DNA of 64,000 nucleotides from Pelomonas sp. BJYL3 (GTDB lineage: Bacteria > Pseudomonadota > Gammaproteobacteria > Burkholderiales > Burkholderiaceae_C), in contig NZ_JANZKX010000002.1 of the NCBI RefSeq assembly GCF_027257975.1, positions 620,001 to 684,000 on the forward strand, written 5' to 3'. Of this stretch, positions 20,433 to 28,013 are shown in pieces (the stretch's first letter is position 1; the number at the start of each line of letters is the position of its first letter). The position numbers and the translations under genes are program-made. The notes below the pieces were generated by a model. The model searched no databases. It was not told the DNA's origin and worked only from the letters and a program-made list of their open reading frames with translations.

Positions 20433-21827
20433 GTGTCTGAATCCACCTCCCCCACTGCTGCGGGCATCCCCCTGCAGCGCCTCCTGCTGCAGACCGCGGA
20501 CGCCGTCCAGGCCGTGCGCCAGGGGCGCTCGCTCACGGACGTCCTGGCCCGTTGCCCGCGCGAGCTGCGCCCCGGCACCCAGGCCCTGAGCTTCCTGGTG
20601 CTGCGTCAGCTCGGCGCGGCCCAGGCCCTGCGCCGCCAGCTGGCGCCCAAGGCGCCGCCGCCCAAGGTCGAGAACCTGCTGCTGTGCGCCCTGGCCCTGC
20701 TGTGGCCGTCCGACGATCCACCCTATGCCGCCCACACCGTGGTCGACCAGGCCGTGCGCGCCGTGCGCCAGCGCGCGGCGCCCAGCGCCGGCTTCGTCAA
20801 TGCCGTGCTGCGCCGCTTCCTGCGCGAGCGCGAGGCCCTGGTGCAGAGCCTGCTGCGCGACCCGGTGGCGCATCACAACCATCCGCAGTGGTGGATAGAC
20901 CGCGTCCGCCAGGACTGGCCCCTGCACTGGCAGGGCATCCTCGCTGCCAACAACAGCCGCCCGCCCATGACCCTGCGCGCCAATGCCCGCCAGGGCAGCG
21001 CCGCGGCCTACCAGGCACGCCTGGGCGAGCAGGGCATGGCCGCCCGCCTGCTGGGCGAGCGCCTGCCCCAGGCCCTGCTGCTGGACCGGCCCCAGCCGGT
21101 GTCCGCCCTTCCGGGTTTCGAGCAGGGCGCCGTCTCGGTCCAGGACGCCGCCGCCCAGATCGCCGCCCCGCTGACCGTGGCCGCCCTGCAGGCACGCGCG
21201 GCGACCGGGCAAGACCTGACCCTGCCGGCCCTGCCGCCCGGCGCCCGCGTGCTGGACGCCTGCTCCGCCCCCGGAGGCAAGACCGCGCACCTGCTGGAGC
21301 TGCAGTCCCTGGACCTCCTGGCCCTGGACGCCGACCCCGAGCGCCTCGCCCGTGTGGAGGACAACCTGCGCCGCCTCCAGCTGCAGGCGCAGGTCCGCGC
21401 CGTGGACGCCCGCCAGACCGCCCAGTGGTGGGACGGCCGCCCCTTCGACGCCATCCTGCTGGACGCCCCCTGCAGCGCCTCCGGCATCGTGCGCCGCCAC
21501 CCGGACGTGCGCTGGCTGCGCCGCCCCGAGGACATCCCCCAGCTGGCCCGCATCCAGGCCGAGCTGCTGGACGCCTTGTGGCCCCTGCTCAAGCCGGGAG
21601 GTCGGCTGGTCTACGCCACCTGCTCGCTCTTCAAGGCCGAGGGCCAGGACCAGGTCGACGCATTTTTGCAACGCCAGCCGGACGCCGAAGCGGTGGAGTG
21701 CGCAGGGCTCACGGGCCATCTGCTGCCCGTGCCTGACAATGGCTCCCAAGACGCGGCCGGGCAGGCTGTCCCGCTGGACGGCTTCTTCTATGCCCTGCTC
21801 CTGAAATCGCCCGCATCCACCCGCTGA
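20433..21827 (+). CDS. rsmB: 16S rRNA (cytosine(967)-C5)-methyltransferase
   Basis: RsmB methylates C967 of 16S rRNA using S-adenosylmethionine. The 464-residue protein has an N-terminal NusB-like RNA-binding domain (about residues 10-150) and a C-terminal Rossmann methyltransferase. Motif I is DACSAPGGKTAHLLEL, motif IV is DAPCSASGIVRRHPDVRW (Cys347), and motif VI is YATCSLF (nucleophile Cys397). The start appears to be GTG 20433. An internal segment ATGQDLTLPALPPG is encoded by a copy of the 14-bp word (21209-21222) just before motif I, in what looks like a linker. It is the first gene of the conserved rsmB - DUF4390 - ntrY - ntrX block. Confidence 0.95.
   Translation: MSESTSPTAAGIPLQRLLLQTADAVQAVRQGRSLTDVLARCPRELRPGTQALSFLVLRQLGAAQALRRQLAPKAPPPKVENLLLCALALLWPSDDPPYAAHTVVDQAVRAVRQRAAPSAGFVNAVLRRFLREREALVQSLLRDPVAHHNHPQWWIDRVRQDWPLHWQGILAANNSRPPMTLRANARQGSAAAYQARLGEQGMAARLLGERLPQALLLDRPQPVSALPGFEQGAVSVQDAAAQIAAPLTVAALQARAATGQDLTLPALPPGARVLDACSAPGGKTAHLLELQSLDLLALDADPERLARVEDNLRRLQLQAQVRAVDARQTAQWWDGRPFDAILLDAPCSASGIVRRHPDVRWLRRPEDIPQLARIQAELLDALWPLLKPGGRLVYATCSLFKAEGQDQVDAFLQRQPDAEAVECAGLTGHLLPVPDNGSQDAAGQAVPLDGFFYALLLKSPASTR
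21209..21222 (+). repeat. Dispersed 14-bp word GCAAGACCTGACCC (inside rsmB)
   Basis: Exact copy on the + strand. It encodes part of the linker QDLTLP in RsmB. Confidence 0.85.
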
Positions 21828-22498
21828 TGGTTTTCGCTCCCCTGGCGCATGAGGCGCCATGTCTGCTGCGCTGTGCCTGGCCCGCCAAGGGCCTGGGCCG
21901 CGCCGTGGCGTGGGGATCGCAGGTCCTGCGCTGGGCCTGGGGCCTGCTGCTGGTGCTGGCTCTGGTGATGGGGGCGGTGTCGGCGGCGCGTGCCGACGGC
22001 ATCCACCTGACCGACCTGCGCACAGAGCGCACGGACGAAGGCCTGCTGCTGAGCTTCAGCGCCCGCTTCGAGCTGACCAAGCCGGTCGAGGAGGCCTTGC
22101 TGAAGGGCCTGCCGGTCTACTTCCAGGCCGAGGTCAATGTGATGCGCAGCCGCTGGTACTGGCGCGATGCCCGGGCCGCCCGGGGCGTGCGCAGCTGGCG
22201 CCTGGTCTGGCAGCCCCTGACCCGGCAGTACCGGGTGACCACCGAAGGCCTGCACCAGAACTTCGACAGCCTGCCCGAGGCCCTGGCCTTCATGCGGGGC
22301 GTCTCCGGCTGGCGCATTGCCGAGCCTCGTGACATCGACGAAGACGGCAAGTACTACCTCGAGTTCAGCTACAAGCTCGACACCTCTCAGCTGCCCCGCC
22401 CCATGCAGATCGGCCTGGGCGCGCCCCAGGGCTGGGGCCTGAGCGTGGAGCACAGGCTCAATCTCGGGGCTGACTTCAGCGCCAAGCTGCAGCCATGA
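21827..22498 (+). CDS. DUF4390 domain protein, exported
   Basis: The 223-residue protein has an Arg-containing N-terminal stretch and a hydrophobic helix at about residues 36-53 (LRWAWGLLLVLALVMGAVSAARA), a likely signal peptide. A compact domain follows with LTDLRTERTDEGLLLSFSARFEL and the repeated aromatic VMRSRWYWRDA. This is the pattern of DUF4390, a family almost always found between rsmB and ntrY in betaproteobacteria. The function is unknown. ATG 21827 overlaps the rsmB stop by one base (TGATG), so translation is coupled. The placement suggests a periplasmic partner of the NtrY kinase, but that is inference. Confidence 0.88.
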   Translation: MVFAPLAHEAPCLLRCAWPAKGLGRAVAWGSQVLRWAWGLLLVLALVMGAVSAARADGIHLTDLRTERTDEGLLLSFSARFELTKPVEEALLKGLPVYFQAEVNVMRSRWYWRDARAARGVRSWRLVWQPLTRQYRVTTEGLHQNFDSLPEALAFMRGVSGWRIAEPRDIDEDGKYYLEFSYKLDTSQLPRPMQIGLGAPQGWGLSVEHRLNLGADFSAKLQP

Positions 22499-22550
22499 GC
22501 GCCGCTCATTCCCGCCTGGCGGGACCCTACGCCGTGCGAGGTCTGTTCCC

Positions 22551-24809
22551 GTGAGCCGTGTGAGACGCTGGGCCTGGCTGGTCTCGCTGCTGGCCGTCGC
22601 CGGGGCGGCCGGCCTGCTGGCCTTCCTGCTGTCCATCGGCGCCACCGCCGAGCGCGGCTTCTTCGAGCGGCACTACGGCTGGCTGTTCTGGCTGAACGTG
22701 GGCGTGGCGCTGATGCTGGCCACCGTGATCATCAGTGCCGGCGTGCGCCTGGTGCTGCGCGTGCGGCGTGGCAAATTCGGCAGCCGCCTGCTGCTGAAGC
22801 TGGCCGGCATCTTCGCGCTGGTGGGCGTGGTGCCCGGCGTGCTGATCTACACCGTGTCCTACCAGTTCGTGAACCGCTCCATCGAGAGCTGGTTCGACGT
22901 GCGCCTGGCCAGCGCGCTGGAGTCCGGCCTCAAGCTGGGACAGGGCACGCTGGACGGCCTGGTCAACGAGCTGGGCGCCAAGACCAAGAACGCTGCCGAA
23001 CGGCTGGGCGAGCAGGGCGGCAACCCGCCCATGACCCTGGCGCTGGAGCGCCTTCGCGACCAGCTCTCGGCCCGTTCCGTGAGCCTGCTGGGGGCCAACG
23101 GCCAGCCCCTGGTCGTGGTGGGCGGCGCCGAGAACCCCGCCCTGACGCTCAGCCGCACCAGCAGCAACCTGCTGCGCGACGCCCGCCGCCAGGGCGTGAT
23201 CAGCAAGATCGAGGGCCTGGAGGACGAGGCCAAGGCGCTGGAGGGGCAGGCCCGCATCCGTGCCCTGGCCCTGGTCCCCAGCAATGACTTCAGCCTGGGC
23301 GCCAGCGACCGCTACCTGATGGTGGTGCAGGGCCTGCCGGGCTCGGTGCTGGCCAATGCGCTGGCCGTGCAGAACGCCAATGTCGAGTACCAGCAGCGCT
23401 CCCTGGAGCGCGACGGCATGCGCCAGATGTACCTGGGCACCCTCACCCTGGTGCTGATCCTGGCTACGTTCGCCGCGCTGCTGCTCGCCGTGACCCTGGG
23501 TGACCAGCTGGCCCAGCCCCTGCTGCTGCTGGCCGACGGCATGCGCCAGGTGGCCCAGGGCGATCTCACGGCCAAGCCCACCATGGCCTCGCGTGACGAG
23601 CTGGGCGGCCTGACCCGCAGCTTCGCCGACATGACCCAGCAGCTGGCCGACGCCCGCCACATGGTCGAGCAGAGCGTGACCCAGCTCGAGAGCGCCCGCA
23701 CCCATCTGCAGACCATCCTGGACAATCTCACCGCGGGCGTGATCGGCTTTGATGCCCGCGGCGGCATGGACACCATCAACCCTGGCGCCACCCGCATCCT
23801 GCGCCTGCCGCTGTCGGCCTACCAGGGCCAGCGCATGGAGGCCGTGCCGGAGCTGCAGGAGTTCGCGGCCGAGGTCGCCCAGCGCTTCGCCAGCAGCGAG
23901 GATGCCGACGGTACCTGGCAGGACAGCTTCGAGCTCAAGCTGCCCGGCAAGGAGGAGGCCCTCAACCTGCTCGTGCGCGGTGCCAGCCTGCCCGAGGGCG
24001 AGCGCCTGATCGTGTTCGACGACATCTCCGAGGTGGTCTCCGCCCAGCGCTCGGCCGCCTGGAGCGAGGTCGCACGGCGCCTGGCCCACGAGATCAAGAA
24101 CCCGCTGACTCCCATCCAGCTGTCCGCCGAGCGTCTGCAGCACAAGCTGGAGGCCAAGCTGGAGGGGCCCGACCAGGCCATGCTGGTGCGCTCGGTGGGC
24201 ACCATCGTCAACCAGGTGCAGGCGATGAAGCAGCTCGTCAACGAGTTCCGCGACTACGCCCGCCTGCCCGCCGCCCAGCTCAATCCGCTGGACCTCAATG
24301 CCCTGGTGGGCGAGGTGCTGATGCTCTACGTCTCGGCCCAGGAAGCGGGCCGCCTGCAGGCCGAGCTGAGCCCCGAGCTGCCCCTGATCGTGGGCGACGC
24401 CACCCAGCTGCGCCAGGTCATCCACAACCTCGTGCAGAACGCCCTGGATGCAGTTGCTGATCGAGAGCAAGGGCATGTGCGGGTACGCACGCTCAAATCC
24501 GTCGGCGACACTGGCGAGCTGCGTGGCTTGCGCCTCGTGATCTCGGACAACGGTCCCGGCTTTGCGGAGAAGGTCCTCAAGAGAGCCTTCGAGCCTTACG
24601 TGACCACCAAGTCCAAGGGCACGGGCCTCGGTCTTGCCGTGGTCAAGAAGATCGCCGATGAGCATGGGGCGCGGATCCGCCTCAGCAATCTGCATCCTGA
24701 CGGCGACGAGTCCCTGCCGCCGAACGGCGCGCAAGTTTCGTTATCATTTTCAAAACTCGCGACTGCACCGAGCCCGGCCGAGCCGAGCGAAGCTCCCGGG
24801 GCCGCGTGA
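22551..24809 (+). CDS. ntrY: NtrY-type membrane sensor histidine kinase
   Basis: The 752-residue kinase has transmembrane helices at about residues 7-27, 42-66 and 82-102, a periplasmic or membrane-associated region, and a fourth helix near 295-320 (LTLVLILATFAALLLAVTLG). A HAMP linker and a PAS domain follow (TILDNLTAGVIGFDARG). The HisKA box HEIKNPLTPIQLSAERL carries His513. The ATPase lobe shows NLVQNALDAV, ISDNGPGF and GTGLGLAVVKK. NtrY homologues sense nitrogen status or cellular redox state. The gene starts at GTG 22551, 52 nt after the DUF4390 gene, and is followed 13 nt later by its response regulator. Confidence 0.95.
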   Translation: MSRVRRWAWLVSLLAVAGAAGLLAFLLSIGATAERGFFERHYGWLFWLNVGVALMLATVIISAGVRLVLRVRRGKFGSRLLLKLAGIFALVGVVPGVLIYTVSYQFVNRSIESWFDVRLASALESGLKLGQGTLDGLVNELGAKTKNAAERLGEQGGNPPMTLALERLRDQLSARSVSLLGANGQPLVVVGGAENPALTLSRTSSNLLRDARRQGVISKIEGLEDEAKALEGQARIRALALVPSNDFSLGASDRYLMVVQGLPGSVLANALAVQNANVEYQQRSLERDGMRQMYLGTLTLVLILATFAALLLAVTLGDQLAQPLLLLADGMRQVAQGDLTAKPTMASRDELGGLTRSFADMTQQLADARHMVEQSVTQLESARTHLQTILDNLTAGVIGFDARGGMDTINPGATRILRLPLSAYQGQRMEAVPELQEFAAEVAQRFASSEDADGTWQDSFELKLPGKEEALNLLVRGASLPEGERLIVFDDISEVVSAQRSAAWSEVARRLAHEIKNPLTPIQLSAERLQHKLEAKLEGPDQAMLVRSVGTIVNQVQAMKQLVNEFRDYARLPAAQLNPLDLNALVGEVLMLYVSAQEAGRLQAELSPELPLIVGDATQLRQVIHNLVQNALDAVADREQGHVRVRTLKSVGDTGELRGLRLVISDNGPGFAEKVLKRAFEPYVTTKSKGTGLGLAVVKKIADEHGARIRLSNLHPDGDESLPPNGAQVSLSFSKLATAPSPAEPSEAPGAA

Positions 24810-24822
24810 ACAGTAGGCATAC

Positions 24823-25533
24823 ATGGCAACCATTCTTGTTGTTGACGACGAACTGGGCATCCGCGCCCTGTTGTCTGAAATCCTGACCGACGAAGGTCAC
24901 ACCATCGAGCTGGCCGAGAACGCCGGCCAGGCGCGCGCCGTGCGCGAGCGCATGCGGCCCGACCTCGTGCTGCTGGACATCTGGATGCCCGACGTCGACG
25001 GCGTCACCCTGCTCAAGGAGTGGGGCAGCAGCGGCCAGCTGACCATGCCCGTGATCATGATGAGCGGCCACGGCACCATCGACACCGCAGTGGAAGCCAC
25101 CAAGTTCGGCGCCATTGCCTTCCTGGAAAAGCCCATCACCCTGCAGAAGCTGCTGCGCGCCGTCGAGCAGGCCCTGGTGAAGACCGCCCCGCGCCCCGCC
25201 GCACCGCCGCCCGGCCTGCCCAGCTATGCCGCGCGCCCCGAGCTGCCCCTGCACGCCCACAGCGCCGTGATGAGCCACGGCGTCCACAGCGCCGCCCCGG
25301 CCATCGCTCCCGTGCAGGCCCTGGCCTCCGAGCAGCTGTTCGAACTGGACCGCCCCCTGCGCGAGGCCCGCGACGCCTTCGAGAAGAGCTACTTCGAGTT
25401 CCACCTGGCCAAGGAGAACGGCTCCATGACCCGCGTGGCCGAGAAGACCGGCTTGGAGCGCACCCACCTGTACCGCAAGCTGAAGCAGCTGGGCGTCGAT
25501 CTTTCAAGAAACAAGCGCAACAGCCAAATTTAG
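24823..25533 (+). CDS. ntrX: NtrX-like response regulator lacking the AAA+ domain
   Basis: The 236-residue protein has a receiver domain (residues 1-120) with the acidic pocket VVDDE and phospho-acceptor Asp52 (LVLLDIWMP). Lys in FLEKPI completes the active site. A Pro/Ala/His-rich linker (about 125-175) follows, then a Fis-type helix-turn-helix at the end (MTRVAEKTGLERTHLYRKLKQLGV). Classical NtrX has a central AAA+ sigma-54 activation module between these, and none is present here. The regulator should therefore bind DNA without contacting sigma-54 as an ATPase, as in PrrA/RegA-like regulators. It directly follows ntrY. Confidence 0.93.
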   Translation: MATILVVDDELGIRALLSEILTDEGHTIELAENAGQARAVRERMRPDLVLLDIWMPDVDGVTLLKEWGSSGQLTMPVIMMSGHGTIDTAVEATKFGAIAFLEKPITLQKLLRAVEQALVKTAPRPAAPPPGLPSYAARPELPLHAHSAVMSHGVHSAAPAIAPVQALASEQLFELDRPLREARDAFEKSYFEFHLAKENGSMTRVAEKTGLERTHLYRKLKQLGVDLSRNKRNSQI

Positions 25534-25598
25534 TGTTATAGTCATGGTCTTCGCTGATCACTGCGCCGCAAGACGCAAGCGGTCAGGAAGACAAAGAT

Positions 25599-25674
25599 GG
25601 CCAAGTAGCTCAGTTGGTAGAGCAGCGGATTGAAAATCCGCGTGTCGGTGGTTCGATTCCGCCCTTGGCCACCA
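25599..25674 (+). tRNA. tRNA-Phe (GAA)
   Basis: The 76-nt gene folds as a complete cloverleaf. The acceptor stem GGCCAAG pairs with CTTGGCC, and discriminator A and encoded CCA end at 25674. The D arm is GCTCAGTTGGTAGAGC. The anticodon stem GCGGA/TCCGC encloses loop TTGAAAA with anticodon GAA, and the T arm is GGTGG-TTCGATT-CCGCC. A TATAGT hexamer at 25537-25542 is a possible -10 element, about 57 nt upstream. The 3' half is duplicated at 26331. Confidence 0.98.
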
Positions 25675-25680
25675 GAATTC
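25635..25680 (+). repeat. Left copy of 46-bp repeat (tRNA-Phe 3' end)
   Basis: From the 3' side of the anticodon arm through CCA to GAATTC. It matches 26331-26376 at 45 of 46 positions. This looks like the attB/attL side of an integration event in tRNA-Phe. Confidence 0.9.
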
Positions 25681-25683
25681 GCG

Positions 25684-25713
25684 AAAGCCCGATCAGTGAT
25701 GGTCGGGCTTTTT
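25684..25713 (+). terminator. Intrinsic terminator of tRNA-Phe
   Basis: AAAGCCCGA (25684-25692) pairs with TCGGGCTTT (25703-25711) around a 10-nt loop, and the T-run continues to 25713. Confidence 0.9.
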
Positions 25714-25943
25714 GCTTTCCAGGGCCTGATCCATGCTCCGTCTGGACCTGCTGTGTCCTCGCGCAAGGCTTCAGGTCCCGCTGACCTGCCACGGTTGGGC
25801 AAAGGCTGAGGCGCGCGTTTCGCTGTCGCCGAGCGCCATGTTCGTCAATGCCGACACAGGCGTGAACGAGCACTCGCCATTGGAAGCTGTCGCACAATGC
25901 TCTAGCGCCGCTGCCTTGCGCGGAGCATCCATTGAGGCCACAG

Positions 25944-26315
25944 ATGCAAACTTGGTATCGCGTAACCGTCCGCCTTGAGTCGATCGGCGCAGAAGCCAGG
26001 ACGCTTTACAGCCGAGGCAGAGACGGTGGCATCGAACACTGGTTCGAAGGAGGCTTGCGGCATGAGCTGTTTTTGCGCCCCGGTGGCGAGAGCGAAACGA
26101 TAGAGCTTCGACCAGGTGAGTCTGTTTCGCTATCGGCACTGATTCAGTGTCTTTGTGGCCTGACCATCGCCGAAGGCACGAAATGGCTCTCCCATGAAAG
26201 CAATCGAGGCACCGTTGCTTGTGGTGAAGTGGTGGCTGTGCACGAGGCGTGGAGTGAGGGGCAAAGCCCAGATCTGCCATCAGATGCCAATTGGGCTGGA
26301 CATCTCCTCTTCTGA
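25944..26315 (+). CDS. Orphan 123-residue protein between tRNA-Phe repeats
   Basis: No family recognised. The product starts MQTWYRVTVRLES, has a charged central part (LFLRPGGESETIELRPGES) and a small hydrophobic patch (LSALIQCLCGLTIAEG), and no signal peptide. Base composition is clearly less GC-rich than the housekeeping genes. It is the only plausible gene inside the segment bounded by the two tRNA-Phe 3'-end copies, so it may be cargo of a small inserted element. ATG 25944 is preferred over an upstream in-frame TTG. Alternatively it is non-coding, since the ribosome-binding site is weak. Confidence 0.45.
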   Translation: MQTWYRVTVRLESIGAEARTLYSRGRDGGIEHWFEGGLRHELFLRPGGESETIELRPGESVSLSALIQCLCGLTIAEGTKWLSHESNRGTVACGEVVAVHEAWSEGQSPDLPSDANWAGHLLF

Positions 26316-26330
26316 CGTTCTGTAAGGATG

Positions 26331-26376
26331 AATCCGCGTGTCAGTGGTTCGATTCCGCCCTTGGCCACCAGAATTC
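26331..26376 (+). repeat. Right copy of 46-bp repeat (partial tRNA-Phe duplicate)
   Basis: It repeats 25635-25680 with a single G-to-A change. The change breaks the first base pair of the T stem, so this copy is not a functional tRNA half. It lacks the 5' half of the gene. It marks an attachment-site duplication, with about 650 bp between the copies. Confidence 0.9.
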
Positions 26377-26440
26377 ATGAGTGCTGACAAGTACTTAAAG
26401 AGAGCCCCGCGCAACGCGTCTACAAATTGTTGGAGGGCAT

Positions 26441-27277
26441 GTGACGATCCGCCAACTGGTCGACGACACCATCTTTCTCGCCGAGCACGGGCGGTACATC
26501 GGCGCGCTTGCGTCCATCCTTGCTGCGATTTCCGGGAGCTCGCGCAAAGTCTTCCCGAAAGGTACGCCCTCCAAGGTCAATCCTGCGGACAAGCGCGGGA
26601 TGCAAGACAAGGAGGCGTTCACGAGGTTCTTGGGGCGGCGGCTCTGCGAAGTGATGGTCGGGGCAACCTTCAGTCACCCTGACGACACCGCTTCTGTGAT
26701 GTCGATTCCCATCGACGGCAAGTCGATGGCGATAGAGGGGATCCTCTACGAGCACTTTCGGTGTGCTCTATCGCATGAGGGCCAGCTTCCCGCGACGGTG
26801 GCATTCGACGAACAGCAAGGCTTTGACCTCAGCAATGGCTCTGTCGGTACTTCCGTGGTGGACGGCGTGGTGAAGCTTGAGCACGGATGGATGGGCGTCC
26901 TGATCCGGGTAGTGACTCAAGCGCCATGCAACGGGCCAGCGTTCGGCATCGAGCACTACCGGCTGCAACCAAGGGCTGGCGTTGATATCGAGGCCCACAG
27001 GCAGCAGCTCATGGCGGAATTTCAAGTTTCACCAGGTCGCCTAGGTATTCTCCAAGCCTTTCTGGAAGCCGTGCCACCAGAGCGAATTGATGGGGCATCG
27101 GCTGCGGAATTGAATCAGGAGTTGGCAGCCAGCTTAAGCAATGGACCACTTAATGGCGGAGCGTTGACGGGCCTTGTCATCGGCGGACTTGCTACGGATA
27201 CAGGCAAATGGACAGCAAGGGGGGCGGCTCTCTTGCGGCGCTTTGCCGGCGCCTGGTCTTTGGTTCGCGTTATCTGA
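26441..27277 (+). CDS. Orphan 278-residue protein in accessory island
   Basis: No family recognised with confidence. The product begins TIRQLVDDTIFLAEHGRYIGAL and continues with a helical region and a beta-rich middle (AIEGILYEHFRCALSHEG). There is no signal peptide and no membrane helix. The C-terminal part has a Gly-rich patch (NGGALTGLVIGGLATDTG). It starts at GTG 26441 with a strong GGAGG four bases upstream (26432-26436). Lower GC than the flanking chromosome and its position next to a tyrosine-recombinase remnant suggest acquisition by transfer. The stop codon lies at the boundary of the recombinase remnant on the opposite strand. Confidence 0.6.
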   Translation: MTIRQLVDDTIFLAEHGRYIGALASILAAISGSSRKVFPKGTPSKVNPADKRGMQDKEAFTRFLGRRLCEVMVGATFSHPDDTASVMSIPIDGKSMAIEGILYEHFRCALSHEGQLPATVAFDEQQGFDLSNGSVGTSVVDGVVKLEHGWMGVLIRVVTQAPCNGPAFGIEHYRLQPRAGVDIEAHRQQLMAEFQVSPGRLGILQAFLEAVPPERIDGASAAELNQELAASLSNGPLNGGALTGLVIGGLATDTGKWTARGAALLRRFAGAWSLVRVI

Positions 27278-27602
27278 GTGGGCTGACGCGCTCGCCGATG
27301 CGCTGCCGCATGTAGTGCTCTGTCATTTCGCGGTTTCGATGCCCCAGCAGCTTCTGCGAATGCGCCAGGTCGCCCGTTTCGGTGGCTGCCTTGGCCCTGA
27401 TGTCCCGGAACTGGAAGTCCACCCCCGCCAGGCGCCGCGCCTTGTCAAAGCGTGAGCGCAGCGCGAAAGTGCCCAGCGGCTGCCCGTCGTCATCCTGAAT
27501 CAGCCAGGCGCTCAGCCGCTCCCGCGGCCGGGCATTGATGCGCACGATTAGGGCAGCCAGCTCGCCGGCCAGCTCGATGGCTCTCCTCGTGCGCGGCCTC
27601 GG
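27277..27602 (-). pseudogene. C-terminal remnant of a tyrosine recombinase (integrase)
   Basis: About 108 residues of an integrase C-terminus are readable on the minus strand: RTRRAIELAGELAALIVRI, then FQFRDIRAKAAT (box II region with the conserved Arg), LGHRNREMTEHYMRQR (the LGH triad element and the catalytic Tyr). The catalytic domain's first arginine box and the whole N-terminal DNA-binding part are missing. The frame runs directly into the TAG stop of the PIN-like gene (27603-27605), so the truncation joint is at about 27600. It is likely inactive and marks an old island next to tRNA-Phe. A start at GTG 27545 could still produce a 91-residue fragment. Confidence 0.85.
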
Positions 27603-28004
27603 CTACAGCCCTTTGAACTTCTTGCTTGACGAGTGCTGCCAGGGGATGCGGAAGCCGCCGCCGGCGGTCAGCCGGGCGTGCTCAAGCACCTGCGGCCACC
27701 AGAGCACCAGTCGGGATGACTTCAACCAGAAGGGGTGCTTCGCCCATTGCGGGTCCAGCACGTAGACCGTGTGACCCGCGCGGCGGAGCGCTTCTCGCTC
27801 CTGACCACGGCTCTTTGCGAACTTGTCGATGCTGACGATGTACCAGCCTGGCCCCAAGGCGGGTATCCATTCCAGGTCAGGGGTGCTGCGGCGGAAGCGG
27901 TCGGTGAGGTGGATCACCTCGTCCACGCCGCTCTCAGTCTGGCAAAGCTCGCGAATCGCGTGCGCCAGATCAGGAGGAAGGTTGGCGTCGAACAGGAATC
28001 GCAC
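27603..28004 (-). CDS. PIN-like (DUF5615-type) putative toxin
   Basis: The 133-residue protein begins RFLFDANLPPDLAHAIREL, the hallmark of the DUF5615-type PIN-like fold, with the first catalytic Asp in FDANL. A second acidic position lies in IVSIDKFAKSRGQERE. PIN domains are metal-dependent ribonucleases and typically serve as toxins. The start is GTG 28004, 9 nt after the stop of the upstream DUF433 gene, the order antitoxin then toxin. Its stop codon abuts the integrase remnant. The active-site layout was judged by eye only, so the nuclease activity is inferred. Confidence 0.78.
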   Translation of the reverse strand: MRFLFDANLPPDLAHAIRELCQTESGVDEVIHLTDRFRRSTPDLEWIPALGPGWYIVSIDKFAKSRGQEREALRRAGHTVYVLDPQWAKHPFWLKSSRLVLWWPQVLEHARLTAGGGFRIPWQHSSSKKFKGL

Positions 28005-28013
28005 GCCGCCCTG

